Shown here one piece after another: positions 18,417 to 26,839 of a stretch of DNA of 64,000 nt; the first letter of the stretch is position 1, and the number at the start of each line of letters is the position of its first letter. Location of the stretch: contig CAKMJT010000015.1 of NCBI GenBank assembly GCA_927407015.1, positions 1 through 64,000 on the forward strand, read 5' to 3'. The stretch is from an uncultured Proteiniphilum sp. (lineage in GTDB: Bacteria > Bacteroidota > Bacteroidia > Bacteroidales > Dysgonomonadaceae). A program made the translations under genes and the position numbers. The notes under the pieces were generated by a model. The model worked only from the letters and a program-made list of their open reading frames with translations. It was not told the DNA's origin and ran no database searches.

Positions 18417-19841
18417 TTATTTTACTTCCTCTTCGTCTTCAGCATCAACGTCCGCAGCTGCATCTACATCTGTTTCTGGTTCAGCCGCTGCCTCTGTGTC
18501 GATGTCGGCTTCTGTGTAGTCAGTGTCATCAGTGTCAATGTCGGTGTCAGTGACTTCTTCTTCTTCTTCTTCCTCTTCTTCCTCTGCCTCATCTTCAAAT
18601 TCGTAACGCAGTATGGCCAGTATCTCGTCCACTGTGCTCTCCTCCAGGTCGGCCTCTCTGATGAGCCTCTCTCTGTTGGTTGCCAGGACGTTCTTGGCTG
18701 TGGAGCATCCAATCTTTTTCAGCTGGTCGATGACCCAGCCGTCAATTTCATCGCGAAACTCATCCAGATAGATATCCTCCTCATCCACTTCATCAATGTC
18801 ACGGAACACTTCGATGTTGTAACCGGTAAGCATGGATGCCAGCTTGATGTTGGCGCCTCCCTTGCCGATGGCCAGTGACACTTCCTCGGGATTGAGAAAG
18901 ACCTCGGCACGATGCTCTTCCTCCTTCACGGTGATCGAGTTGATCTTTGCCGGGCTTAACGCGCGCTGGATATACAGGTTCGTATTGTTTGTGAAGTTGA
19001 TGACATCAATATTTTCGTTGCGCAGCTCCCGCACGATGCCGTGGATACGAAATCCTTTCATACCCACGCAGGCCCCCACCGGGTCGATACGGTCATCATA
19101 GGCCTCTACGGACACCTTGGCACGTTCGCCGGGAATGCGGGCGATCCCCTTAATGGTGATCAGTCCGTCGGCAATTTCGGGTATCTCCTGTTCGAACAGG
19201 CGTTCGAGGAATACGGAGGATGTGCGTGACAGGATGATCCTGGGGTTGTTGTTCTTGTTCTCTACACGGGCCACCACAGCGCGGGCATGTTCTCCCTTGC
19301 GGAAGAAATCGCTGGGTATCTGTTCTGTTTTGGGCAGAATCAGTTCGTTATGCTCATCGTCGAGCAGCAGCAACTCTTTTTTCCATACCTGATAGACCTC
19401 TCCCGAGACAATCTCTCCCACTTTCTCCTTGTACTTGTTGTACAGGTTGTCCTTCTCCAGTTCCAGGATCTTGGATGCCAGTGTCTGACGGAGGTTGAGA
19501 ATGGTGCGGCGTCCGAAATGATCGAGTGATACCTCATCGGTCACCTCTTCTCCCACTTCAAAGTCAGGGTCGATTTTCAATGCTTCCGAGAGGGTGATCT
19601 CCAGGTTGGGATCTTCCAGTTCATCATCTTCCACGATGGTGCGGTTACGCCATATCTCCAGATCGCCCTTGTCGGGGTTGATGATGATGTCGTAATTCTC
19701 GTCTGTACCGTTGGTTTTCGAGATCACGTTTCTGAACGACTCTTCCAGCACGCTGATCAGCGTTGCCTTATCGATATTTTTCAGCTCGTTGAATTCGGAA
19801 AAGGTATCTATGAGACTGATGGTTTCTTTCTTCTTGCCCAT
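18417..19841 (-). CDS. nusA: Transcription termination/antitermination factor NusA
   Basis: 474 residues. Order: N-terminal RNA polymerase-binding domain (1-130), S1 domain (about 135-205), two KH domains including GMKGFRIHGIVREL and IGKGGANIKLASML, then a helix-hairpin region. A very acidic C-terminal tail (from about residue 415, a run of ten glutamates then D/T repeats) replaces the acidic repeats of enterobacterial NusA. It binds RNA polymerase and modulates pausing and termination. It starts 3 bp after the rimP stop. A terminator inside the operon leader (20330-20357) is an obvious place for NusA to act on its own synthesis. Confidence 0.97.
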   Translation of the reverse strand: MGKKKETISLIDTFSEFNELKNIDKATLISVLEESFRNVISKTNGTDENYDIIINPDKGDLEIWRNRTIVEDDELEDPNLEITLSEALKIDPDFEVGEEVTDEVSLDHFGRRTILNLRQTLASKILELEKDNLYNKYKEKVGEIVSGEVYQVWKKELLLLDDEHNELILPKTEQIPSDFFRKGEHARAVVARVENKNNNPRIILSRTSSVFLERLFEQEIPEIADGLITIKGIARIPGERAKVSVEAYDDRIDPVGACVGMKGFRIHGIVRELRNENIDVINFTNNTNLYIQRALSPAKINSITVKEEEHRAEVFLNPEEVSLAIGKGGANIKLASMLTGYNIEVFRDIDEVDEEDIYLDEFRDEIDGWVIDQLKKIGCSTAKNVLATNRERLIREADLEESTVDEILAILRYEFEDEAEEEEEEEEEEVTDTDIDTDDTDYTEADIDTEAAAEPETDVDAAADVDAEDEEEVK

Positions 19842-19844
19842 ATA

Positions 19845-20312
19845 TTATTTAAATCTTATCAGATATTTTGTATATTTTACTTCGTCGTATGTGAAACGGA
19901 GTTCATCTTCAACTTCTGTTTTGCGCTTGGCCCCTTCCGGCTTTACTTTTTTTGTGACGGTGAGGGTGAACCCATTTTCATCGGATGCTTTCAGCCGCCC
20001 CGTAATTTTTTGTCCCTTCCTGCTGAGAACCTCAACCTCCCTGCCTTCGTATTTCCTGTACTGGCGCAATGTCTTAAAGGGTGAAGTGAGGCCCGCCGAC
20101 GTTACGGTCAGTTCGAAGTCTTCCTTGTCGCGGTCGAGTTTCGATTCCAGGTGACGGCTCAACGCTACACAATCATCAATATCAACACCCTGGTCGTTGT
20201 CCATCTCAATGATGATGACACTGTCGGCACCCACAGAGAGATCCACCAGGTAATTGGGTGAACCTTTCAGATACTCCTCCACGAGGTCGGTAAGCAAGTT
20301 CTTTTCGAGCAT
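19845..20312 (-). CDS. rimP: Ribosome maturation factor RimP
   Basis: 155 residues with the two RimP domains: an N-terminal alpha/beta part with EMDNDQGVDIDDCVALSR and a C-terminal SH3-like barrel (residues about 85-155). RimP helps assemble the 30S subunit. It is the first gene of the conserved rimP-nusA-infB operon. The ATG at 20312 lies about 60 bases after the predicted transcription start and 18 bases after the U tract of a leader hairpin. Confidence 0.95.
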   Translation of the reverse strand: MLEKNLLTDLVEEYLKGSPNYLVDLSVGADSVIIIEMDNDQGVDIDDCVALSRHLESKLDRDKEDFELTVTSAGLTSPFKTLRQYRKYEGREVEVLSRKGQKITGRLKASDENGFTLTVTKKVKPEGAKRKTEVEDELRFTYDEVKYTKYLIRFK

Positions 20313-20329
20313 ATGCAGCTGTCATGAAC

Positions 20330-20357
20330 AAAAAAGGAAGCGGTGTCTCCTGCTTCC
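20330..20357 (-). terminator. Intrinsic terminator in the rimP-nusA-infB leader
   Basis: On the minus strand GGAAGC, a 10-base loop and GCTTCC are followed by TTTTTTG. The hairpin lies between the operon promoter (20375-20405) and the rimP ATG (20312), so it sits inside the leader and could act as an attenuator. It would also end transcripts arriving from the upstream subtilase operon. Confidence 0.6.
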
Positions 20358-20374
20358 CTCTCTCTATTCGAATG

Positions 20375-20405
20375 CAAAGATATTGTTTTCAAACGGATTC
20401 ACAAA
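20375..20405 (-). promoter_or_regulatory. Promoter of rimP-nusA-infB
   Basis: The minus strand shows TTTG (20402-20405), 19 bases, then TATCTTTG (20375-20382). This is a full match to the Bacteroidetes -33/-7 consensus. Predicted start of transcription is near 20370. Confidence 0.7.
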
Positions 20406-20503
20406 ATGTTTGCCTGTTTTTTTGCTTTGGCACACCGCTGAGGCAGGTCCATCCATGAGGGATGCCTGCTCACCGTTGCAGAGGATGGGGCGGGCTCTCC
20501 GGC

Positions 20504-20749
20504 CTATTCGTCGGGCAGCGACTGGATATCGGCATCGGGTGGTGGGATCGTCACCTCTTTTTCCTCGTTCAGGGAGACGATTTCCACACGGTTGCGGATT
20601 CTGGGGATGACCTCCTCATCGGCAAAGCCAATGATGACACCAAACTCGTAGAGTTGTGTCACGATCAGGCCCTCATCACGCAGGCTCTCAGCCACTGCAC
20701 CCAGACGGTCTAAATAATACTCTGATATGGTAATGATGATATGTCTCAT
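20504..20749 (-). CDS. Small stand-alone propeptide/I9-inhibitor-like protein
   Basis: 81 residues from ATG 20749; the longer frame would run back into the subtilase gene. The predicted pattern beta-alpha-beta-beta-alpha-beta (RHIIITIS, a helix YYLDRLGAVAESL, GLIVTQL, GVIIGFAD, a helix, VEIVSLNEEKEV) is that of peptidase inhibitor I9 domains, the fold of subtilisin propeptides. It ends with PPPDADIQ. No signal peptide is present. One base separates its ATG from the subtilase stop, so the two are translated together. It may act as a trans-acting chaperone or inhibitor of that protease; this is inferred from fold pattern and position. Unrelated cyanobacterial proteins with similar tails are sometimes misannotated as aldolases. 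Confidence 0.7.
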   Translation of the reverse strand: MRHIIITISEYYLDRLGAVAESLRDEGLIVTQLYEFGVIIGFADEEVIPRIRNRVEIVSLNEEKEVTIPPPDADIQSLPDE

Positions 20750-20750
20750 T

Positions 20751-22019
20751 TCATTTTGCCCTGGGTGCGATGGATAAGCCGGCTCCCACATCGTCGGGCG
20801 ATAGCGGCAGCTTTCTGGCCGTCTCTCTCAGTTCCTTTTCGATCACCGATGGCGTGGCATCGGGAAATTTCTCCCAAAGAAGGGCAAGGATACCCGCTAC
20901 ATGAGGGGTAGCCATGCTGGTCCCGGAGATCATGCGATTCCTTACCGGCATAGGCCACGATGAATAGATGGCTACTCCGGGTGCAGCGATGTCCACCAAC
21001 CCGCCCGGGTTGATGGCCCGGTTTGAGAAGTCAGCCACCTGCAGCGCTTCATCGATGGCGCCAACGGCAAGGATAGACGGACAATCGGCAGGACTGCCCA
21101 CCGGGCTGAACTGATTTTTGGACCGTCTGCTCTCATTGCCGGCTGCTGCAACGATCACCGTTCCCTTGGAGAGAGCGAACTGTGCCGCTCTTTCATAGGC
21201 TACATCATAACTCTGCCCGGGAAAGACCCTCGATCCCAGCGACATGGAGAGAACCCTGCACCCGCTGTTGGCGGCCCAGGTCATGCCGTCCAGTACCCAT
21301 GCCTGGGCACCGCTGCCCTGGTTGCTGAGTACCTTGCCGGCGTAGATGTGTGCACCGCTGGCCACCCCATATCGTTGTCCGTCACCATCCAACGAGCCGC
21401 AGGCCGTACCAATGCAATGGGTTCCGTGGCCGTGCATATCGTCAATGGTTTCGCCGGGTACGAATGAGTGGGTAGTCAGCTCTCTTCCCCTGAAATCGGG
21501 ATGGGTGGTGTCAAAGCCGGTATCGATGACTGCGACGCCGATGCCGGCACCGGTGTACTGTGAGTGCAGTGCCTCCGTGATCCGGATACCCCAGGTTGAT
21601 GCGTCAGCTGTTTCTTCCGGCACATCATCGGGGATATAGACCACTTTCTCCGGCTCAACAAGATAATCCATATCCTCAACTGATAACAGGTGGATGAGCT
21701 CGTCATCGGCACCCACCAGCACCACCCCCAGGTCATGATAGAATAGCGCATCGGCACCCTTTATCTTGCTTTCATTCAGCGTTTCCGTGACGAAGTCGGC
21801 GGTGTTTGCAACCTTAAACCCCCATTTTGTTTCCAGCATCCTGGTGGTTTTTACTTCGTTTTTGTGATCCTCTCTCAGGATCAGAAAATACCTGCCCGTG
21901 AAGAGAGGGTTCTGATCCTCTTCCCTGTCGTACACCTCTCTGATGAATTTGTCAAAAGAGCTCCCTGACGCAGGATAATCCCGCAGAAAGGTCTGTTTTC
22001 CCAGTTTTGGCGGTTTCAT
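20751..22019 (-). CDS. Cytoplasmic subtilisin-like serine peptidase (S8)
   Basis: 422 residues from ATG 22019; an upstream GTG at 22049 is less likely. The catalytic triad is complete: Asp166 (AVIDTGFD), His198 (HGHGTH), Ser368 (SGTSMATPH), with oxyanion Asn295 (AAAGNES). Residues 40-130 look like an N-terminal propeptide of I9 type (GRYFLILRE ... VVLVGADDE ... VEPEKVVYIP). There is no signal peptide and no sorting domain, so it should stay in the cytoplasm. It lies 72 bp after a membrane-protein gene and 1 bp before a second, separately encoded propeptide-like protein. An extracellular nutritional role is unlikely. Confidence 0.9.
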   Translation of the reverse strand: MKPPKLGKQTFLRDYPASGSSFDKFIREVYDREEDQNPLFTGRYFLILREDHKNEVKTTRMLETKWGFKVANTADFVTETLNESKIKGADALFYHDLGVVLVGADDELIHLLSVEDMDYLVEPEKVVYIPDDVPEETADASTWGIRITEALHSQYTGAGIGVAVIDTGFDTTHPDFRGRELTTHSFVPGETIDDMHGHGTHCIGTACGSLDGDGQRYGVASGAHIYAGKVLSNQGSGAQAWVLDGMTWAANSGCRVLSMSLGSRVFPGQSYDVAYERAAQFALSKGTVIVAAAGNESRRSKNQFSPVGSPADCPSILAVGAIDEALQVADFSNRAINPGGLVDIAAPGVAIYSSWPMPVRNRMISGTSMATPHVAGILALLWEKFPDATPSVIEKELRETARKLPLSPDDVGAGLSIAPRAK

Positions 22020-22091
22020 ATCTCTGATGATTTTAAATTGGACATACACATTCTTGCTATCGCAGCTGTTGTCTCTGACGTGTTTTCTTGT

Positions 22092-22892
22092 TTACGGTAA
22101 CCGGAGCAGCAGATCTTCATCCACAATGCTTACGGCCTCTTCGCCATCCGGCACGCGTTCACGGCGCATGGCAACAATTCCCTTTGCCAGCAGCACATTG
22201 ACAGCGGCTTTTTCCCGAACAGTCAACCGATACCGGTCTGTCAGCCGGTTATTTTGCGACTTAATCTTTCTCAACAGTTCCCTCTCTTCTTCCGTCAGCG
22301 AAGAGAGGATCAACGCCGTTTCGTTCATTTCGCCCGTCCGGGGCGCATTGTGCATTCCTTTTTGCCAGATGAAAATCTCGGCCTCTTTGACCCTGTTCTC
22401 TTCCATGATGGCAAAGAGATTGGGCAGGTACAGCCGGGTATAGACATATCCGGTGAGGAAACCGGCGATGATGAAATAAATGAGCAGTGAGATGATGGAC
22501 GGTTTTGCAAAAGCACAGTTCATTATTTCGCAGGTAGTGTCTGTGAGTATATAATCAGCCATGCGTTGAAAATAACCGGGGATTTTTGCCAGCTGGGTCA
22601 GCGTGACTCCGATGATGATTTTGGTCAGCCAGTCTGATACATCTTCCAGATTTGTATTTGGGGTGTACTTCGTACTCCTGTCATCCTCTTCCCGGGGATC
22701 GTAGTTTCGGTTCAGCCTGGGTATGCCAAAGAGAAAGCCCAGCACAACGCCCCCCAGCAGAGCCGCCAGGGAGATGATCAGCAGCAGTCCCAGGTAATTC
22801 CAATAAGTTTGTGAAACGGTTGCACAGAAAACAATCGCCGTGATACCCGCGATGATCACAGACACAGGTAACAGATGAACGGCCCGTTTCAT
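22092..22892 (-). CDS. Uncharacterised membrane protein with GFLFGIPR and NTNLEDVSDWLTK motifs
   Basis: 266 residues from ATG 22892; a GTG at 22994 would add 34 residues with no clear family character. Two hydrophobic helices lie near the N-terminus (about residues 6-26 and 33-58), followed by the loop GFLFGIPRL, a segment NTNLEDVSDWLTKIIIGVTL that dips to the membrane, a helix IISLLIYFIIAGFLTGYVYT (about 132-153) and a charged cytoplasmic C-terminal region. I do not recognise an established function. It heads the operon with the S8 peptidase and the propeptide-like protein, which suggests a membrane sensor or anchor for the protease. Confidence 0.72.
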   Translation of the reverse strand: MKRAVHLLPVSVIIAGITAIVFCATVSQTYWNYLGLLLIISLAALLGGVVLGFLFGIPRLNRNYDPREEDDRSTKYTPNTNLEDVSDWLTKIIIGVTLTQLAKIPGYFQRMADYILTDTTCEIMNCAFAKPSIISLLIYFIIAGFLTGYVYTRLYLPNLFAIMEENRVKEAEIFIWQKGMHNAPRTGEMNETALILSSLTEEERELLRKIKSQNNRLTDRYRLTVREKAAVNVLLAKGIVAMRRERVPDGEEAVSIVDEDLLLRLP

Positions 22893-23229
22893 CTGTGCAG
22901 GATGTCTTTTTTTTTCCACTGTTTCTTGCGGTTGATTGATTCGTATCCATTGCCCGTGGGGACCACCGGAGTGATCTCCAGGGAGGCAAACCACATCCTG
23001 CCGGAGCAGGTATTCCTGAAAACCGCCACAGCGCTTTTTCCTGCTGTGGGTAAATTACGTCGCTTAGTGGCTGCAAGTTAATGTATTATTTTGAATCAGG
23101 CAAGGATAAGCGTTTTTTTTATTCAGATTGCCCGGGATAGCCTGAATAGACGCTGCCGGCATCACTTTGTCGAAAATATTGTGTATTTTTGTCTGCTGAA
23201 ATGAATGACCCGATGAAAAGAAGAAGAGG
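22893..23229. other. Divergent intergenic region
   Basis: It separates the minus-strand membrane protein from the plus-strand DUF5063 gene. The right part holds a plus-strand promoter match (23184). On the minus strand only a weak TAACTTG-like element near 23070 could serve the protease operon. No gene was found; a GTG-started frame on the minus strand would extend the membrane protein to 22994. Confidence 0.4.
23184..23191 (+). promoter_or_regulatory. TAnnTTTG promoter for DUF5063-exonuclease-rlmI
   Basis: TATTTTTG matches the -7 consensus, with a TTTG at 23166-23169 upstream. The ATG at 23230 follows after about 35 bases and is preceded by an AAGAAGAGG purine stretch. Confidence 0.55.
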
Positions 23230-23802
23230 ATGGAAAAAGCAGACATCAACAACATTGTGTATGATAAAAGTGTGATTGACTTCGTGACTATTGCCGTGGA
23301 GTTCTGCGTTTTTCTGGAAAATGAAGAACAATTGCCGCGGATTGAGTGGATTGACCGAATGTTGAAAATACTTCCCCTTTTATACGTGAAAGCATCCCTG
23401 TTACCCGAAACCCTGGCAACAGATGAGGAGCCACCGTCCACTTTCGTGCGGGAAGAGGACTATTCGCGCGTGGCAAACCGTATCGCCGAGGTGATGGGAG
23501 AGGAAGACACCTATCTGGATGTTTTTATGGATGATATGAAGTACAGCGACAGACCTATCTCCGCCTTCGTCTCGGAAAATATGGCGGATATCTACCAGGA
23601 TGTCAGGAATTTTGTGTCGGTATATCAGTTTGAACTCACCGATCAGATGAATGATGCGTTATATCTGTGCTCGGAGAGCTTTCGCATGTTTTGGGGACAA
23701 AAACTGGTGAATGTGTTGCGTCCGCTGCACGCATTGAAAAGCAGTGACAGGGAAATATCGGATGAGGAAGGAACTTTAAAGGGAACAGCATTGTGGGATT
23801 GA
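23230..23802 (+). CDS. DUF5063 family protein
   Basis: 190 residues, all-helical, acidic, without signal or membrane segment. The sequence (DFVTIAVEFCVFLE near the start, MFWGQKLVNVLRPLHAL near the end) fits DUF5063, found in Bacteroidetes next to the same exonuclease. Function unknown. Its last codons overlap the GTG start of the exonuclease by 10 bp, so they are co-translated. Confidence 0.85.
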   Translation: MEKADINNIVYDKSVIDFVTIAVEFCVFLENEEQLPRIEWIDRMLKILPLLYVKASLLPETLATDEEPPSTFVREEDYSRVANRIAEVMGEEDTYLDVFMDDMKYSDRPISAFVSENMADIYQDVRNFVSVYQFELTDQMNDALYLCSESFRMFWGQKLVNVLRPLHALKSSDREISDEEGTLKGTALWD

Positions 23803-24386
23803 CGATTACGAAGGAACAGATGGCTGAACTGCCGACAGAGACGTTTGATGGAAAGATTTTTGTGATTGATCATCCGGAGGAGGCTCGGAAAGCGCTGGCC
23901 TTTCTCTCCACCAAACCGGCTCTCGGTTTTGATACCGAGACCAAGCCGGCCTTCAAAAGGGGACAGGTAAACAATGTGGCGCTGATGCAGCTGGCAACCG
24001 AACAAGAGTGTTTCCTGTTCCGTCTGAACAAAATCGGTTATCCCGAGGAGCTGGCGTCTGTGATGAGTGATCCGGGCGTCAGGAAGATAGGTCTTTCGCT
24101 GCGGGACGATTTCGCTGCCATCCGCAAACGATCCATCCGCAAACCGGAGAATTTTATCGACCTGCAGCTCTTCGTCGATAAGTTCGGAATTGAGGATAAC
24201 AGCCTGCAGAAGATCTATGCGATTCTCTTCGGCAGGAAGATATCCAAAAGCCAGCGTCTGTCGAACTGGGAAGTGCCCACGCTCACTCCTGCACAACAGG
24301 CCTATGCAGCCATCGATGCCTGGGCCTGTCTCCGCATTTACAATCATTTAATCGAAAACGACCAATGGAACAGTACAGGGAGATAG
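23793..24386 (+). CDS. 3'-5' exonuclease, RNase D-like (DEDDy)
   Basis: 197 residues. DEDD motifs: FDTETKP (Asp and Glu, about residues 48-50), a central LRDD after KIGLS, and YAAIDAW (tyrosine and aspartate of the y subclass, about 171-175). There is no HRDC domain, so it is a single-domain exonuclease acting on RNA or DNA. The start is the GTG at 23793, overlapping the DUF5063 gene. It overlaps the methyltransferase start by 22 bp, and the three genes form one operon. Confidence 0.88.
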   Translation: MGLTITKEQMAELPTETFDGKIFVIDHPEEARKALAFLSTKPALGFDTETKPAFKRGQVNNVALMQLATEQECFLFRLNKIGYPEELASVMSDPGVRKIGLSLRDDFAAIRKRSIRKPENFIDLQLFVDKFGIEDNSLQKIYAILFGRKISKSQRLSNWEVPTLTPAQQAYAAIDAWACLRIYNHLIENDQWNSTGR

Positions 24387-25561
24387 TGTTGCGGCCCAAA
24401 AAAGATGAATCACTGAAACGGTTTCATCCCTGGGTCTTCTCTGGTGCCATCACCCGCATACCCGATGATCTGGAAGAGGGAGAGGTGGTGCGCGTGCTTT
24501 CTTCCGACGGTGACTTTCTCGGGGTGGGCCATTATCAGATAGGCAGCATCACCGTGCGGATCCTGTCGTTCCGCGATGAGGTGATAGGGTCGGAATTTTA
24601 CAGAGACCGTATTGAAGGGGCCTGTAACCTGCGCCGTAACCTGCATCTGATCCGTCCCGACAACGACACCTATCGGCTGGTTCACGGCGAGGGGGATCTG
24701 CTGCCGGGCTTAATCATCGATATCTATGGTGATACAGCTGTCGTGCAGGCTCATTCGGTGGGGATGCACAAGGATCTGAATCTGATCGTTGAGGCACTGA
24801 AGGATGTGTATGCCGCCGATGCGTCGCTGGAACATATTTTTTATAAGTCGGAGGGTACCCTGCCCTTCAAAGCCGGTTTGGCGCCGGAAGATACGTATCT
24901 TGCCGGTGGAGAGAATGTCAGCGGCATTGCAATGGAAAACGGACTGAAATTTCACATCGACTGGCTGAAAGGGCAGAAGACCGGTTTTTTCGTCGATCAG
25001 CGCGAAAACCGACAGCTGCTGGAACAGTTCTCCGCTGACCGGCGTGTGTTAAATATGTTCTGCTATACCGGTGGTTTCTCTGTCTATGCCTTGCGGGGCG
25101 GCGCCGTCAGGGTCGATTCAGTGGACAGCTCATCGAAGGCTGTTACGCTTACCAGCCGCAATGTGGCACTCAATTTTGGGGATGACCCCCGCCATACGGC
25201 CTTCGCTGAGGATGCCTTTAAGTTCCTGAAAGAGATCGCCCGCGATCAGTATGACCTGATCGTGCTCGACCCGCCTGCCTTTGCAAAACATCGCGGAGCA
25301 ATCAATAACGCGCTGCAGGGTTACAAAAAGCTGAATCTCTCCGCACTGGAAAAGATTGCACCTGGAGGTATTCTCTTCACTTTCTCCTGTTCGCAGGTGA
25401 TTACCAAAGAACAGTTCCGTCTGGCTGTCTTTAGCGCGGCTGCCATTTCGGGAAGGAACGTGAGAATTCTGCATCAGCTCACCCAACCGGCCGATCACCC
25501 TATCAATATCTATCATCCCGAAGGAGAATACCTGAAAGGGCTCGTCCTCCAGGTTGAATAG
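24365..25561 (+). CDS. rlmI: 23S rRNA (cytosine-C5) methyltransferase, RlmI family
   Basis: 398 residues. An N-terminal PUA domain (about 1-75, HPWVFSGAI) is followed by a central linker domain and a C-terminal Rossmann methyltransferase. SAM-binding loop NMFCYTGGFSVYALRGG, catalytic-loop motif DPPAFAKHR, and the late cysteine FSCSQ. RlmI methylates C1962 of 23S rRNA in Escherichia coli; the family also includes YccW-like paralogues, so the exact base is inferred. It starts inside the exonuclease end. Confidence 0.88.
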   Translation: MEQYREIVLRPKKDESLKRFHPWVFSGAITRIPDDLEEGEVVRVLSSDGDFLGVGHYQIGSITVRILSFRDEVIGSEFYRDRIEGACNLRRNLHLIRPDNDTYRLVHGEGDLLPGLIIDIYGDTAVVQAHSVGMHKDLNLIVEALKDVYAADASLEHIFYKSEGTLPFKAGLAPEDTYLAGGENVSGIAMENGLKFHIDWLKGQKTGFFVDQRENRQLLEQFSADRRVLNMFCYTGGFSVYALRGGAVRVDSVDSSSKAVTLTSRNVALNFGDDPRHTAFAEDAFKFLKEIARDQYDLIVLDPPAFAKHRGAINNALQGYKKLNLSALEKIAPGGILFTFSCSQVITKEQFRLAVFSAAAISGRNVRILHQLTQPADHPINIYHPEGEYLKGLVLQVE

Positions 25562-25666
25562 CCTGAAAATTTGTTCAAAACGGTTTAAATGGCGTATTTA
25601 TAGTTAAACTATGTAAAATACGCTATTTTTCTGCTCGAAAGTTATGTTTTATAACACAAAAACGCT

Positions 25667-25751
25667 TACATTTGCACTGTGTTTTTCATGGTATTAGATT
25701 TAAGGTTAACAATGAAGATTGGTTGTCGTGAGACAACCTTTCCTTTTTTAA
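25667..25751 (+). ncRNA. Candidate small RNA between a TAnnTTTG promoter and a terminator
   Basis: TACATTTG at 25667-25674 is a full -7 match. About 45 bases after the predicted start lies the hairpin GGTTGTC-GTGA-GACAACC (25721-25738) followed by TTTCCTTTTTT. No open frame of use lies between. The unit is therefore a complete short transcription unit of roughly 70 nt. It could instead be a stray terminator for rlmI plus a chance promoter. Confidence 0.35.
25721..25751 (+). terminator. Intrinsic terminator
   Basis: Perfect 7-bp stem with a GTGA loop, then TTTCCTTTTTT. It ends the candidate small RNA and any rlmI read-through before the GSCFA promoter. Confidence 0.65.
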
Positions 25752-25816
25752 TTCCATTCCTTTTTCTTTTCACAAATTATAAACTGTTTCATTGAGTTCA
25801 TTGGCAGGTTTATTGC

Positions 25817-25824
25817 TACTTTTG
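25817..25824 (+). promoter_or_regulatory. TAnnTTTG promoter for the GSCFA gene
   Basis: TACTTTTG lies 26 bases before the ATG at 25850. The predicted transcript starts near 25830, which leaves the upstream GTG (25835) almost without a leader and favours the ATG. Confidence 0.6.
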
Positions 25825-25849
25825 TAAAGAAATAGTGAAGGCCGTTACA

Positions 25850-26830
25850 ATGGATTTTAGAACACGCATAGAGATTCCGAAACAGGACATTTCGATGAAT
25901 CACGCAACCCGGATGATGCTTTTCGGGTCCTGTTTTGCTGAACATATCGGGAGAAAGCTGCTGCAACACAAGTTTAAGACAGAGGTGAATCCGTTTGGCG
26001 TTTTATACAATCCCTCTTCTGTTGCGCGATCGATCAAAAGGTTACTTTCCGGCACATCCTTCACGGAAGCGGATCTGCTGTTTCATCAGGGAATGTATCA
26101 CAGCCTGATGCATCACGGACAATTCTCCTCCACCGATAAACAGGCCTGTCTGAACCAAATTTCGGACAGATTTGCAAAGGCGGCGGAAATGATTCGTTCC
26201 ACTGAGCTTTATCTGATCACTTTTGGGTCGGCATATGCCTATGCGTGGAGAGAGACGGGAGAAATCGCCGGGAACTGCCATAAAATTCCTGCTGACCGGT
26301 TTCATCGTTTCAGGTTGACGGTAGAGGAGATCGCCGAAGAATGGGGAGAGGTGATTACTTTGTGCAGGAGCCTTCAACCAGAGGCGAAATTTATTTTCAC
26401 GGTCAGCCCCATTCGCCACTGGAAGGATGGTGCTCATGAAAACCAGCTCAGTAAATCTATCCTTCATCTGGCGATAGACCGGTTGCAGAACCGCTACAGG
26501 GAGAGTGTCCGTTATTTTCCTGCCTATGAGGTGATGATGGACGAGTTGCGCGATTACCGTTTTTACGATGAGGATATGATACATCCCTCCTCCCTGGCAG
26601 TGGATTATATATGGCAGCGCTTTTCAGCCACCTACTTTTCTGATTCAACACGGCAGGTGAACGAAGAGTGGTCACAGATCAGACGGGCTCTCGACCATCG
26701 TCCCCTGAATCCCGTAACGGAAACTTACCGCACCTTTGTAAGGCAAACTGCCCGTAAACTGGAGGCTTTCGCCATGAACCACCCGGAGATATCGTGTGAG
26801 GAGGAAAGAGCCCTTTTGCAGATAAAATAA
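25850..26830 (+). CDS. GSCFA domain protein
   Basis: 326 residues from ATG 25850. The domain-naming motif GSCFAEHIG is at about residues 26-34. Later motifs, SPIRHWKDGAHENQLSKS and a C-terminal EDMIHPS, resemble the catalytic blocks of GDSL/SGNH esterases. The enzyme class is known but the substrate is not. It lies 9 bp before murF-alr on the same strand, a pairing common in Bacteroidales, which hints at a cell-wall or envelope substrate. No signal peptide is seen. Confidence 0.85.
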   Translation: MDFRTRIEIPKQDISMNHATRMMLFGSCFAEHIGRKLLQHKFKTEVNPFGVLYNPSSVARSIKRLLSGTSFTEADLLFHQGMYHSLMHHGQFSSTDKQACLNQISDRFAKAAEMIRSTELYLITFGSAYAYAWRETGEIAGNCHKIPADRFHRFRLTVEEIAEEWGEVITLCRSLQPEAKFIFTVSPIRHWKDGAHENQLSKSILHLAIDRLQNRYRESVRYFPAYEVMMDELRDYRFYDEDMIHPSSLAVDYIWQRFSATYFSDSTRQVNEEWSQIRRALDHRPLNPVTETYRTFVRQTARKLEAFAMNHPEISCEEERALLQIK

Positions 26831-26839
26831 AACCAGATC

